NCBI RefSeq assembly: GCF_026000115.1
Contig: NZ_AP026867.1
Span: forward strand, 1,147,501 to 1,211,500
DNA length: 64,000 bases
Source of the DNA: Aureispira anguillae
GTDB taxonomy: Bacteria > Bacteroidota > Bacteroidia > Chitinophagales > Saprospiraceae
Direction of reading: 5' to 3'
This document shows, piece after piece, positions 26,334 through 35,031 of this stretch (position 1 is its first letter; every line of letters starts with the position of its first letter). Below the pieces are notes generated by a model. The model ran no database searches. It saw only the letters and a program-made list of their open reading frames with translations, and was not told the origin of the DNA. The position numbers were made by a program, and so were the translations under genes.

Positions 26334-27788
26334 TTATTTTACAACTTGGAATTGTTGTGTCATTGTTTTTTCATTGGTAACAATGCTAATGATGTAAACA
26401 CCATTCTCTAAATCGCTAGTAGCAACTTGAGTTGTTGTTGTGTTAACATTATTTAGATTAACAACAGCTTGTCCAAGTGTGTTGTATACTGCAATAGTTT
26501 GGATTTCTACATCACTTTGAACATTTAATAGCGTAGAGGCAGGATTAGGATAAATACGAACCAAACCACTGTTATTTTCTACTTGATGCGTACCTGTTAT
26601 CATCATCATGTTACAAGGCATCAATTGGTAACCTTCATTGCGAGGAATAGAAGAATCAAATTGTCCTCCCCATCCTGAAATGCTAAAGGTTCCCAAAGGA
26701 GCAGTTTGGCTATACAAATCAACATCATTATCAATACGAACAACAATGGTATCAGCACCACCATCGGTCATACGAACGTTGAATCCAGAACCAGAACCAG
26801 TCCATTCAGCAGTATCAACCAAGTGCATATTGGCAAACATAACCAATCTGTTTTCTGTGGTTTCGCTTAATTGAGTAACCAACATAGGTGTAGCAGTAGG
26901 GTTGCCTTGAGATATAACAACAATACTGTCAGGAGCAAATTGCAACAAACCATTAAATTGTACAACCTCTCCCCATATATGTAAAGAATCACCAGAAGTA
27001 ACGGTATAGTTATCTACATCTACAAAAGAAAATACTCTTACACCAGCACTATTGTTGCTGTTTGCAAAGTTAAAATCAATACCTGTACCACCTCTAAGGT
27101 CAATACAGTGAGCAATACCTCTTAATTCGCAAGTAACATTAACAGAATCAGCCGTACCATTGGTGTCAACATTATTGATTTGATCAAAGGTATAGACAGG
27201 GTAGCTTGGTGGTGGTGGTGGAACAACAATAACACAAGCATTAACAAGACCAGGAGTAGCATACAAAGAATCGGTACCTGTAGTTCCGTTTACACCGTTA
27301 GCAATATTAGAGGTTCCCCAGTTAGTGCCAAGATTATTATCTGTAACAGGGTCACACAATTGCAACGAACGACCTTGTCCAGCAGCATCAGCAGGCCATG
27401 GAGCAGAAGTTTCATAATCAACAGAATCGATTAGAGTACCTGCACCATCATAGATCGTAATATCTTCTCCTCCATTGCTTAGACCTCCACTAGTCCAAAC
27501 TGCATCTGGAGCAACGCCAAAAGAAGCGTGAAATGCAGCAGAATCTGAAGCAATCACAAAGTAACCTCCAGCAGGAATAGTTCCACTATTAAATGTGTGC
27601 GTAACACCTTGTGTAAAGGTATAATTCTGCAAATTAACAGCAGCAGCTCCCATGTTGTGCAGCTCAATAAACTCTTCATTTTCTCCACTTCCAGGGATAT
27701 TATAAAGAACCTCATTGATAACTACCTGAGATTGTGCAGCAAAGTTTACCATGCAGATGGCAGAAAGAGTAGCAAATAATTTTTTCAT
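26334..27788 (-). CDS. Lamin-tail-domain secreted protein with T9SS sorting domain
   Basis: 484 aa. Signal peptide (ending FAAQSQ), then a lamin tail domain at about residues 22-150 (VVINEVLYNI, EEFIELHNMG, GYFVIASDSAAF). A proline run (VVPPPPPSYP) links to a second beta domain at about 200-395 (SGDSLHIWGEVVQFNG), of the OB-fold/DUF5689 look. The C-terminus is a T9SS sorting domain (VRIYPNPASTLLNVQS, then YNTLGQAVVNL). LTD proteins in Bacteroidota often accompany extracellular nucleases, but no nuclease motif is seen here. It is predicted to be surface-exposed. Confidence 0.87.
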   Translation of the reverse strand: MKKLFATLSAICMVNFAAQSQVVINEVLYNIPGSGENEEFIELHNMGAAAVNLQNYTFTQGVTHTFNSGTIPAGGYFVIASDSAAFHASFGVAPDAVWTSGGLSNGGEDITIYDGAGTLIDSVDYETSAPWPADAAGQGRSLQLCDPVTDNNLGTNWGTSNIANGVNGTTGTDSLYATPGLVNACVIVVPPPPPSYPVYTFDQINNVDTNGTADSVNVTCELRGIAHCIDLRGGTGIDFNFANSNNSAGVRVFSFVDVDNYTVTSGDSLHIWGEVVQFNGLLQFAPDSIVVISQGNPTATPMLVTQLSETTENRLVMFANMHLVDTAEWTGSGSGFNVRMTDGGADTIVVRIDNDVDLYSQTAPLGTFSISGWGGQFDSSIPRNEGYQLMPCNMMMITGTHQVENNSGLVRIYPNPASTLLNVQSDVEIQTIAVYNTLGQAVVNLNNVNTTTTQVATSDLENGVYIISIVTNEKTMTQQFQVVK

Positions 27789-28242
27789 AATTGTGTTATT
27801 TAGTCAATTCATATATACTAAGAGCGCTAAATTAACTAAAAATGTTCATTTTCAAAAAAGGATTTTTGTTTTTGATTTAGTATTTAACAATATAAAGAAT
27901 AGGAGGGGAGTTTTAATTTTGAAGAACCTTGTTTTTTGTCATAAAGGTTTGGTGTGTCAAGGGGTATAAAGGATAAAATTTGTATGTTAAATTTAGTTGA
28001 TTTAATCTTAAATACTTTTCAATAAATAATAACATCTAGATAATAATGTGATCTCTTTTAAAACTATGAATCTAAAAAAAAATGTTTTATTATTAACCTA
28101 ATGGTTCGTTCTTACGTATCTTAATAGAGGTGCTTTGTAATATTTATATTATTTTAATCTAATCAAGCAATTCTCCATCTTTTTTAGAAAAAATCTCTCC
28201 CTTAAGAAATACACCAATTATTATAACTTATTCCCAATTATC

Positions 28243-28272
28243 ATTACTCCGTTTGAAAATCAACGGAGTATT
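28243..28272. repeat. Minimal copy of the ATTACTCCGTT inverted repeat
   Basis: ATTACTCCGTT (28243-28253), an 8-base spacer, then AACGGAGTATT (28262-28272). This 30-bp hairpin shows that the ends can exist without the long interior seen in other copies. Confidence 0.75.
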
Positions 28273-28303
28273 AAACTATTATACGAAGTTGTTTTGTTAA
28301 TAA

Positions 28304-28493
28304 TAGTTTGGTAATTACCTGTAGTGCTGGGCATTCCAGTTGATACACAGTACCAAGCTGCTCGTGCACTACGTTTATGTGGTACCTGCGTTTGTTATGC
28401 GCTATCGCTTATGAACCCGCATAGCTGGGTTCATGTGGTTTTGATTCTTGTTTAAAAAACAAAAATCAATTTAATAAGGTTTTTACCAAACTA
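28304..28493. repeat. 190-bp inverted-repeat-bounded element
   Basis: Ends TAGTTTGGTAA (28304-28314) and TTACCAAACTA (28483-28493). The interior holds modules shared in style with other copies (GAACCCGC, CTGGGTTCATG). It lies in the 780-bp gap between the divergent lamin-tail and TPR genes; the rest of that gap (27789-28242) is AT-rich with no gene seen. Confidence 0.65.
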
Positions 28494-28569
28494 ATGGTTG
28501 AAGAAGACTAATGAATATGAAGTGTTTATACGATGTGCTTAGTCTCTAAAATGATGAAAAAGTATTACT

Positions 28570-30300
28570 ATGATGAAGGTTATTGTTATGATGTTATTAT
28601 TGGGATGTGGTTCTATTTTGGTTGCTCAAAAACCAGAGGCAATAAAGGAATACAATGCAGGGCTAACCTATTTTAAGTTAAAAAATTACAAAGGTGCGAT
28701 TCCTTTTTTTGAAGCGGCAATTAGCAAAGATCCTAATTTTGTACACGCTTTTAGAGCTTTGATTAGTTGCCATGAAGAAACGGGGCAAAATGAAATTGCT
28801 GTAGACCTTTATGAACGGGTAATCGAGCTTTCTCCTTCTGATAAAACACTTTGTTATAATCTAGCATTGACTTATATTAGTTTGGAGGAATACCAAAAAT
28901 CAGTATTGTATTTGAGAAAAGCACTACAGATAGACCCTGCCTATAGTAAGGCGACTAATAAACTCAAAGAAATAGAGGAATATTTGGATAAGCAAGCAGC
29001 ACAAGAAAATATTCGGGCTGATGGTGATGCTCAAACGATAGAAAACAAAGCCTACAATGCTGCTTTAGAAGTTTATAGAACGAAAGATTATAATCGTTGT
29101 TTAACAAAGCTTAATGACTATAAGGGAGAAATTACGAACCCAGATTTTTATTATCTAAAGGCTATTGCTCATCAGCATATTGGAGAGCGAGAAAATGCTA
29201 TTGCTGCCTATGAAAATACACTAGAATTAGACGACCGACATTTTAATACCAATCTTAATTTGGGAAGAATCTATTACAATGATCGAAACTATCTAGAAGC
29301 AATCCCTTTGTTAGAAACAGCCTATTTGCGTCGTGATAAGGATGTCAATTTATTGTACGATTTGGCAAAAGCACATTTTTATGCCCAAGAGTATCAAGCG
29401 GCAAATGTGTATTTGGAAGATTATACCAAGCGGAATTCAAAAAATGCAGAAGCTTGGCGTTTATTGGGGGAAAGTTATAGTAAACTCGGAAAAAGCAAAA
29501 ACGCAGCAAAGGCTTTTGAGTGGGCTAGAAAATATGGTACAAACGATGATGATTTGCACAACCATTTGGACGATAATATCTCAAAATACGGACGAGAAGC
29601 CAGTGAATATACCAAGGATGGAAAATACGAAGAAGCAATTAAAGTTTTAGAAAAGGGAATTATCGAACACTCTGAAGCTGCATCTTTACATTTTAATCTT
29701 GGGCTTAATTATATGGAAGTAGGGAACACCAAAAAAGCGAGAGAGGAGTTTAAGAAAACAATTGATTTGGAACCTGCTCATGCCAAAGCTTATCAAGGCT
29801 TGGGGCAAATTTATTATGAACGAGAAGAGTTTCAAGAAGCGGGTGCTTATTATTTAGCGACCATTGATGCAGGCAAGCAAGATGAATTTGTTTATTATAA
29901 ATTGGGAAGCTGCTGGTTTAAGCTAAAGCGTTTTGAAAATGCTATTATTGCCTATCAGAAAGCAATTGGTCTCAATTCCAAGGAAAAACGATATTATTTT
30001 AGTTTGGGGCTTTCTTATTTGGCTCTGGATAAACATTATGATGCTATTGCTGCAATGGATAATGCCCTGAGAATAGACCCTTTGTTCTTGGATGCCAAAT
30101 ATCATATTGCAATTAGTTACCTTAAAATGAGTGAATATGATACTTGTATTGCCAAAGCGGAAGAAATTTTGAAGCAGGACAGTCAATATGCTAAAGCATA
30201 TTTGGTTATTGGGCATGCCCATAAACGGATGGGGAATTATGGCTTGGCAAGTGATTTTCAAAAAAAGGCAGAGCGACTAGATCCTTCTTTGAGGCAATAA
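28570..30300 (+). CDS. Secreted/periplasmic tetratricopeptide repeat protein
   Basis: 576 aa. A signal peptide (MMKVIVMMLLLGCGSILVAQ) precedes a long array of about fourteen TPR units that cover most of the protein, for example YNAGLTYFKLKNYKGAIPFF at the start and YLVIGHAHKRMGNYGLASDF at the end. TPR arrays serve as protein scaffolds; no enzymatic domain is attached. The Cys near residue 13 is inside the hydrophobic core and is not a lipobox, so it should be soluble in the periplasm or outer-membrane-associated. It stands alone, with long gaps on both sides. Confidence 0.85.
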   Translation: MMKVIVMMLLLGCGSILVAQKPEAIKEYNAGLTYFKLKNYKGAIPFFEAAISKDPNFVHAFRALISCHEETGQNEIAVDLYERVIELSPSDKTLCYNLALTYISLEEYQKSVLYLRKALQIDPAYSKATNKLKEIEEYLDKQAAQENIRADGDAQTIENKAYNAALEVYRTKDYNRCLTKLNDYKGEITNPDFYYLKAIAHQHIGERENAIAAYENTLELDDRHFNTNLNLGRIYYNDRNYLEAIPLLETAYLRRDKDVNLLYDLAKAHFYAQEYQAANVYLEDYTKRNSKNAEAWRLLGESYSKLGKSKNAAKAFEWARKYGTNDDDLHNHLDDNISKYGREASEYTKDGKYEEAIKVLEKGIIEHSEAASLHFNLGLNYMEVGNTKKAREEFKKTIDLEPAHAKAYQGLGQIYYEREEFQEAGAYYLATIDAGKQDEFVYYKLGSCWFKLKRFENAIIAYQKAIGLNSKEKRYYFSLGLSYLALDKHYDAIAAMDNALRIDPLFLDAKYHIAISYLKMSEYDTCIAKAEEILKQDSQYAKAYLVIGHAHKRMGNYGLASDFQKKAERLDPSLRQ

Positions 30301-30350
30301 CAATAACAAGGATTAGGAAAATCTAACGTTTATGTGGTTTAGAAGAAAGT

Positions 30351-30412
30351 AATCGATCGTAAGTCGTATGTCCTGTATTTACAGGAACTAAGCATACGAC
30401 TTACGACCTATT
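30351..30412. repeat. Nested inverted repeat after the TPR gene
   Basis: Outer arms 30351-30370 and 30393-30412 match at 17 of 20 positions (core GTAAGTCGTATG and CATACGACTTAC). A second hairpin, TCCTGTA and TACAGGA, lies inside (30371-30386). It starts 51 bases after the TPR stop. It may be a terminator without a T run or a repeat element. The rest of the 311-bp gap shows nothing. Confidence 0.6.
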
Positions 30413-30611
30413 ACTTATAACAAAAGTAGTAATAAGCAGGCAAGGTAGCTTACGATTCCACACCATTTGTCAAAGAACCATAAACTTTATCAAAAAATAG
30501 ACTATCCTTTGGTTTTGAATTATGCTAAAAACCTGATATATTTATCGGGTAGATTTATGGTGTGAAAATACCATGTTGATTATAAAAACAATTAAAACAA
30601 TTTGAATCGTT

Positions 30612-30896
30612 ATGGCGGAAGATGTGAAGGTAGCAATAGACCATGTAGTAAAAATTTTGGCAGATGCTCTAACCAAAAGAAAAGAAGAGGGAATTGAATT
30701 AGAAAGAACCTCTCGTAATTTTTGGAGTAAAGTGAAAAAAAGAATTACGGAAGATACTGCCAATAAAATGGAGAGCAATCCAGAAGATACTGCTACACAA
30801 GAAAGCTTAAAAACAGACTTGGAAGAAATGATGAAAACCCAAAATGGAAAAATGGGCGTTGTAGTTTTCTTATATAATCAAGGAATTGAATTATAA
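30612..30896 (+). CDS. Small helical protein, function unknown
   Basis: 94 aa, mostly helical and highly charged (KVAIDHVVKILADALTKRKEEG), ending in a hydrophobic strand (MGVVVFLYNQGIEL). No signal peptide, cysteine motif or known domain is recognised. It is followed by a stem-loop whose right half overlaps the 3' end of the convergent glycosyltransferase gene. Codon use matches its neighbours and the start ATG is well placed, so I regard it as a real gene of unknown role. Confidence 0.6.
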   Translation: MAEDVKVAIDHVVKILADALTKRKEEGIELERTSRNFWSKVKKRITEDTANKMESNPEDTATQESLKTDLEEMMKTQNGKMGVVVFLYNQGIEL

Positions 30897-30930
30897 GAAG
30901 CTTTTTCATCAGACCATCAAAAATAAAAAG

Positions 30931-30969
30931 AAGTCACCCTAAATTGTTATTTACGGGTGGCTTTTTTGC
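30931..30969 (+). terminator. Terminator of the small helical protein gene
   Basis: Nine-base stem AAGTCACCC (30931-30939) and GGGTGGCTT (30955-30963) with one G-T pair, followed by T residues. It overlaps the end of the convergent glycosyltransferase gene. Confidence 0.7.
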
Positions 30970-31779
30970 AAAACCAGGAAGCGCTTTGTTGGCAATGGCT
31001 TTGGATCGAATTGTTTCAATTTGTTCAGAAAGCCAAGGCTCTGGAGGGACAAGCTCAAAAATGGAATATTGTGCGCTGTTTTGTTGTATGAATTCAAATT
31101 CTTTGAGCCAATCCGAAAAAGTAGATTGACCAATAATTCCTTCGTTTGTTTGTATATACAAAACCAATTCTTTGGGGAGTATTGCTAGAGAGTGTAGCCC
31201 CCAAATAGAGAAACATTGGAGAAGGTACTCATAATCAGACATAATTAGTGTGTTGGGGTTAAATCTGATTTGTTCCTGTTTACGATGTGTAAAGCCATTG
31301 CTATCAAACCACGCTTTGGGCAAATTTTGAACAAAATCTTGCGGTATAGCATCTAATGAAGGACGAAAAAATTCCTTTCCAGTTTTTATGCGAAGACCAT
31401 CTCTGTAGCTATCTCTTCGTTGCCTTCTTATGGGGGTACACATTGAGATTTCTTTGTGTTTGGCAAAAAAATCTACCATATCTGCAATAAAAGAAGGAGC
31501 CAAGCTATTGTCGTCGTCCAAAAAACAAATTAGTTCAGAAGAAGCTTGATCTAACCCCAAGTTTCGTGCTGCAATTAAGCCTTGGTGAGTGGTCTCTATG
31601 TAGGTGATCGACAATTGGTCTTGATAAGATTGAACAAGTTCTTGAGTCTTAGGGCAAGCACCATCATTGATGACAACCCACTCAAACTGTGTATTGGTTT
31701 GTTTTAACAAACTAGGAAGGCAGTGTTTAGCCAATTTTTTTGCTCGATGGTGGGTAGCTGTTATAACAGAAAGTTGCAT
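30934..31779 (-). CDS. Family 2 glycosyltransferase
   Basis: 281 aa GT-A-fold transferase. The N-terminus SVITATHHRAKKLAKHCLPS and the acidic VINDGACP are the nucleotide-binding parts; the metal-binding DxD-type motif is LDDDNS (Asp88-Asp90). The segment HQGLIAARNLGLDQAS is also typical of GT2. The second half binds the acceptor and cannot be read for specificity. It stands alone and is not in a polysaccharide cluster. A terminator belonging to the upstream repressor gene separates the two. Confidence 0.88.
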   Translation of the reverse strand: MQLSVITATHHRAKKLAKHCLPSLLKQTNTQFEWVVINDGACPKTQELVQSYQDQLSITYIETTHQGLIAARNLGLDQASSELICFLDDDNSLAPSFIADMVDFFAKHKEISMCTPIRRQRRDSYRDGLRIKTGKEFFRPSLDAIPQDFVQNLPKAWFDSNGFTHRKQEQIRFNPNTLIMSDYEYLLQCFSIWGLHSLAILPKELVLYIQTNEGIIGQSTFSDWLKEFEFIQQNSAQYSIFELVPPEPWLSEQIETIRSKAIANKALPGFAKKPPVNNNLG

Positions 31780-31816
31780 TTAGGTGATTTAGTTGGTGAA
31801 GGGAAGGCGCTAAATA

Positions 31817-31851
31817 AAAAACGCTAAAAGAGAGCATCTTTTAGCGTTTTT
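31817..31851 (-). terminator. Terminator of the S24-type repressor gene
   Basis: Perfect 15-base stem (31817-31831 and 31837-31851, containing ACGCTAAAAGA) and a 5-base loop, with T residues on the minus-strand 3' side. It lies 16 bases after the repressor stop. Confidence 0.9.
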
Positions 31852-31867
31852 ATGAAAGAAGATTTTT

Positions 31868-32596
31868 TTAGGCAATACCATAGTTGGTAATTCTATGTTT
31901 TACTCGATAAAGAGCAAGAACTTCTTGTATCTCTACCTCATAAGGAGGGTAAATTTGGTTATCAGAAATTAGACGAAGCCCAACCGTTTGGTTACCTTGT
32001 CTGATATTTTGAACCCGTTTGGCAACGACAGAATCGCTAGTGACAACTACATAAACCGAATTATCTTTGATAGAACCTAATGGACCACTCTCTACCTTTT
32101 CGCAGATGACAATATCTCCATTGGTTATATTAGGAAGCATGCTATCGCCACTAATTTCTATAGCAGTAAGGTCGCCCTCTAAGCCTGGAATAGAAAATTT
32201 CTGAACTTCTATTTTTTCTTGTGATGCATCATCATAATCAGAATTTTGAGCACCCAAAGAATTTCCCGCCATAGCTTGTGCGTTGACCAAAACAATATTC
32301 TTTTGCCCTGCATAGATTTTTTCAGCCAAGGGAATGTGCATATTCTCATGTCCATCAAACATCTGATTACTGCCCCCAAATAAAAAATTGGCATTGATTC
32401 CATAAATATCAATTAATTTGTTCATTTGGTCTAAGGTAATATTACGCTTACCTTTTAGTATGCTGTTGACAACATGATTATAAGTGCCCAATTGAGCTGC
32501 AATATCAGACTTGCTTTTGATTTTGCCTTCTTCTTTTAGTTGGTCATAAACCAATCTAAAACGTTGGTTAACCGTATTATCAATAAAATTAGACAT
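31868..32596 (-). CDS. HTH-S24 (LexA/CI-like) transcriptional regulator
   Basis: 242 aa. Residues about 10-75 form an XRE-type helix-turn-helix (SKSDIAAQLGTYNHVVNSILKG). Residues 130-240 form an S24 signal-peptidase-like domain with the Ser/Lys dyad Ser152 (SGDSMLPN) and Lys193 (VVAKRVQ). Such proteins cleave themselves when activated, usually through RecA, and so release repression. The Ser to Lys distance of 41 is near that of LexA. An Ala-Gly bond in MAGNSLGAQ (109-117) could be the cleavage site, which is an inference. No prophage genes are nearby. The next gene, divergent, also carries an HTH. Confidence 0.9.
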   Translation of the reverse strand: MSNFIDNTVNQRFRLVYDQLKEEGKIKSKSDIAAQLGTYNHVVNSILKGKRNITLDQMNKLIDIYGINANFLFGGSNQMFDGHENMHIPLAEKIYAGQKNIVLVNAQAMAGNSLGAQNSDYDDASQEKIEVQKFSIPGLEGDLTAIEISGDSMLPNITNGDIVICEKVESGPLGSIKDNSVYVVVTSDSVVAKRVQNIRQGNQTVGLRLISDNQIYPPYEVEIQEVLALYRVKHRITNYGIA

Positions 32597-32831
32597 GGTG
32601 CTTATTCTTTATAATGTATATTAGTTTATTAAGATATAATATAACTATAAATAGTTGAAAATTATTATAAAACTAAACAAACTAGTGAATTGTTAAAACA
32701 AAAAGTTTTATCTTTGTATAGATAGAAAAATCAAGTTCAAATCAATAATGATTAACTTGAAAGTAAAGTTATTAAAAATAATATTAAAATGCAAACATTT
32801 TTGTTTGTTTTTGAAACATAAGATTGTATTT

Positions 32832-33152
32832 ATGCTAGGTAGAATATTTTTGTTGGTATTTGGAATGTATGTATTGATGGCTTGTAGTGGTTCGTCTAAG
32901 GGAACAACAGATCGGGATTTTTATCAAGATATTGGGGGGCAAATACGGGAACAGCGTTTGAACAAGGGAATTTCTCAGCAAGATTTAGCAGATGCAGTTG
33001 GCATTACTCAAAATGGATTGAGTCTGATAGAAGACGGCTTGGCTACTCCTATTCATACTAAGCTTATTGCTATACAGGATTATTTGGATGTGAAGTTTAA
33101 GATTAATGGAAAATACGCTACTATTGAGGAGTATTTGGAAGAAAAAAAATAA
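32832..33152 (+). CDS. Lipoprotein-signal / XRE helix-turn-helix hybrid protein
   Basis: 106 aa from the ATG at 32832. The frame extends upstream to 32748, but the later ATG gives a well-formed lipoprotein signal (MLGRIFLLVFGMYVLMAC, lipobox LMAC, followed by SGSSKG). The mature part is an ordinary XRE DNA-binding domain: IGGQIREQRLNKGISQQDLADAVGITQNGLSLIEDG. A lipid anchor would put a DNA-binding fold outside the cytoplasm, which is odd. Options are a repurposed HTH in the periplasm, an inner-membrane anchor that keeps the HTH inside, or internal translation without the leader. It is divergent from the S24 repressor, 235 bases away. Confidence 0.75.
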   Translation: MLGRIFLLVFGMYVLMACSGSSKGTTDRDFYQDIGGQIREQRLNKGISQQDLADAVGITQNGLSLIEDGLATPIHTKLIAIQDYLDVKFKINGKYATIEEYLEEKK

Positions 33153-33165
33153 AAAATAGAATTAA

Positions 33166-33199
33166 ATGTTGCAACATCTAATGTTTTTGTATACATTTG
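33166..33199 (+). promoter_or_regulatory. Promoter and possible operator of the marR-type gene
   Basis: TTG (33169-33171), a 20-base spacer and TACATTTG (33192-33199) match the Bacteroidota consensus well. A perfect 12-base palindrome, ATGTTGCAACAT (33166-33177), covers the -33 box and could be the binding site of the MarR protein. The start codon is 32 bases after the -7 box. Confidence 0.65.
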
Positions 33200-33230
33200 T
33201 AGCGTAAAGAATATCTTAAAACGTTGTCGA

Positions 33231-33683
33231 ATGAAAATTGAAGAAGAAATAAAACAAACTAAACCTTTTCCAAATCCACAAACCAAAGCAATTGTTAATC
33301 TGAATTTTACAGCTTCATGGTTGGCTGGCGTTTATGGGCAATTGCTAAAACCATTTGGAATATCAATACAGCAGTACAATATATTGCGTATATTAAAAGG
33401 AATGAGACCCAAGCCCGCTACAGTAAAAGTACTTATAGAGCGGATGATTGACAAAAATTCTAATGCGTCTCGCTTGGTTGACAAACTTCTTAAAAAAGGT
33501 TTGCTAGAAAGAAATGCCTGTCCAGAAGATAGGAGAAGGGTTGATGTCATGATTACAGAGGCTGGTCTGGATATGATTGATGAAATATCTAAAGTGATTG
33601 AACAAGAAAATACATTGGTAAATCTTACCGATGATGAAGCATTATTATTGTCTGACTTGTTGGATAAAATGCGGGGCGCATAA
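33231..33683 (+). CDS. MarR family transcriptional regulator
   Basis: 150 aa with a winged helix-turn-helix core: YGQLLKPFGISIQQYNILRI, a recognition region around NSNASRLVDKLLKKGLLER, and the wing CPEDRRRVDVMIT, which is the usual MarR DxR-type wing. MarR proteins bind palindromic sites as dimers and are released by small ligands. A palindrome at the promoter suggests it controls itself. The next gene on the same strand, a DoxX-type membrane protein, begins 67 bases later; the pairing of a MarR protein with DoxX recurs in bacteria and suggests a stress or redox response. Confidence 0.9.
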   Translation: MKIEEEIKQTKPFPNPQTKAIVNLNFTASWLAGVYGQLLKPFGISIQQYNILRILKGMRPKPATVKVLIERMIDKNSNASRLVDKLLKKGLLERNACPEDRRRVDVMITEAGLDMIDEISKVIEQENTLVNLTDDEALLLSDLLDKMRGA

Positions 33684-33750
33684 GCGCTTTTTTTTGCTTA
33701 TAAAGGTGTAGGTACATTAAATGTTTTAGTAACTAAAAAAAAGAATTATT

Positions 33751-34131
33751 ATGAATGAGAAAGTAGTTTTAGGAATTAGAGTTTTATTAGGGTTGGGAAT
33801 GCTTATTTTTGGATTGAATAAGTTTTTAATGTTTATTCCAATTCCACCTCCAGCAACTCCAGAAGCAGGGGCGTTAATGGGAGCTTTTGCGGCCTCTGGT
33901 TATATTTTGCCAATTGTTGGAATTGTTGAGTTGGTGGCAGGTATTGCATTTTTGGCCAATAAATTTGTTCCATTAATGGCCGTTATTTTGTTCCCTATTA
34001 TGCTCAATGCATTTTTGTTTCATGCTGTATTAGATCCAGGGGGTGTAGCAGGAGCAGCAGTATTTACCCTTTTGAATATTTTGCTTATGTTTGGCTATAA
34101 ATCATCCTATGATGAGCTGTTGAAGCCATAA
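33751..34131 (+). CDS. DoxX family membrane protein
   Basis: 126 aa with four hydrophobic segments (about 5-25, 45-65, 70-90 and 95-115) and the DoxX-type layout: GIRVLLGLGMLIFGLNKF at the start and GIVELVAGIAFLANKFVPLMA in the middle. DoxX-like proteins are inner-membrane proteins linked to redox stress, quinones or thiosulfate oxidation; the actual reaction of most is unknown. Its place just after a MarR regulator suggests co-expression. No terminator is visible directly after it. Confidence 0.85.
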   Translation: MNEKVVLGIRVLLGLGMLIFGLNKFLMFIPIPPPATPEAGALMGAFAASGYILPIVGIVELVAGIAFLANKFVPLMAVILFPIMLNAFLFHAVLDPGGVAGAAVFTLLNILLMFGYKSSYDELLKP

Positions 34132-34327
34132 TTAGCAACTAGTTTAGGGGATTTTGGACTCAATTTGCTGTGCAATAAAATATTATTTTTAAAAAAAAAG
34201 CCTAGAATAGAAATTAATAGAATTCATTTGTTATTTTAGCATCGTAATCTTTAGTAGATACTTGCCTTCTTTATAAGGTAGATGATACTAAAATATGAAT
34301 TTTTACTCATTAAAATCTATTTAGACT

Positions 34328-34714
34328 GTGGGATTTGATAATAAAGATAGCCGTTTTGAAAGTGTGTATTCTCAGAAGGTAAAAGCAGGAAAGAGAAGAA
34401 CGTATTTCTTTGATGTGCGTAAAACCAAAGGCGCAGATTATTATGTAACGATTACAGAAAGCACTCGCCGATTCGAAGATGATTCTTACTCTAGACACAA
34501 GATTTTCTTGTACAAAGAAGATTTTAATCGTTTTGTAGAGAGCTTGGTAGATGTAGTTGATCACATCAAAAATGATTTGTTGCCTGATTATGATTATGAT
34601 GAGTTTACTCGTCGCCATGAAGAGCGAGAAAAAGAGTATAATGAAAACTACAATAATAACACCGAAAACATGGACTCTTCTGCCAACGATGATGGCGATG
34701 TTGGAGAGTGGTAA
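34328..34714 (+). CDS. PUR-alpha-like (DUF3276) DNA/RNA-binding protein
   Basis: 128 aa. The start must be the GTG at 34328: an in-frame TAG lies six bases upstream and no ATG precedes the conserved core. The core (FESVYSQKVKAGKRRTYF, then DVRKTKGADYYVTITES) and the phenylalanine-rich HKIFLYKEDFNRFVESL match the PUR family found throughout Bacteroidota and in Borrelia, which binds single-stranded nucleic acids. The C-terminus is an acidic tail rich in Asn and Glu. It is a stand-alone gene with a clear terminator behind it. Confidence 0.9.
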   Translation: MGFDNKDSRFESVYSQKVKAGKRRTYFFDVRKTKGADYYVTITESTRRFEDDSYSRHKIFLYKEDFNRFVESLVDVVDHIKNDLLPDYDYDEFTRRHEEREKEYNENYNNNTENMDSSANDDGDVGEW

Positions 34715-34743
34715 AAGATAAACAAGTATTCTTGTTGCTTTAT

Positions 34744-34788
34744 ATAAGCGAGATTTTAACTATAGCGTTGATTTCTCGCTTATTTTTT
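34744..34788 (+). terminator. Terminator of the PUR-family gene
   Basis: Ten-base stem ATAAGCGAGA (34744-34753) and TCTCGCTTAT (34774-34783) followed by T residues. Minus- and plus-strand frames in the following 240 bases lack any recognisable content, so I leave that part of the 317-bp gap without a gene. Confidence 0.85.
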
Positions 34789-35031
34789 ATCTGAGCAGTA
34801 CTAGTTGGCTCAGCAAATTGTTCAATGTTTGGTGTTGGGCAATCTTGCCTTACCTTACCCTTCTGTTTATCGGTATATGGGATTTTATCTATTAAGTTGG
34901 TGCTCAATAGTTTTTTTGGCAAAAATACATCCTTTTTTGGCAAAAAAAAACGATCAAGATTCAATAAAAAGAAGGATATTAGTATTGCCCTCATTAAACG
35001 TGTAGTTTTTATAGTATAAAAAAATTAAGAC

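Noticed and set aside
31868-33152. Prophage control region formed by the S24 repressor and the divergent HTH gene
   Set aside because: No integrase, replication or structural phage genes lie nearby, and the divergent protein has a lipoprotein signal.
34740-35019. Open frames on both strands between the PUR gene and the next gene
   Set aside because: They overlap each other and the terminator at 34744-34788, and their translations look like AT-rich noise.
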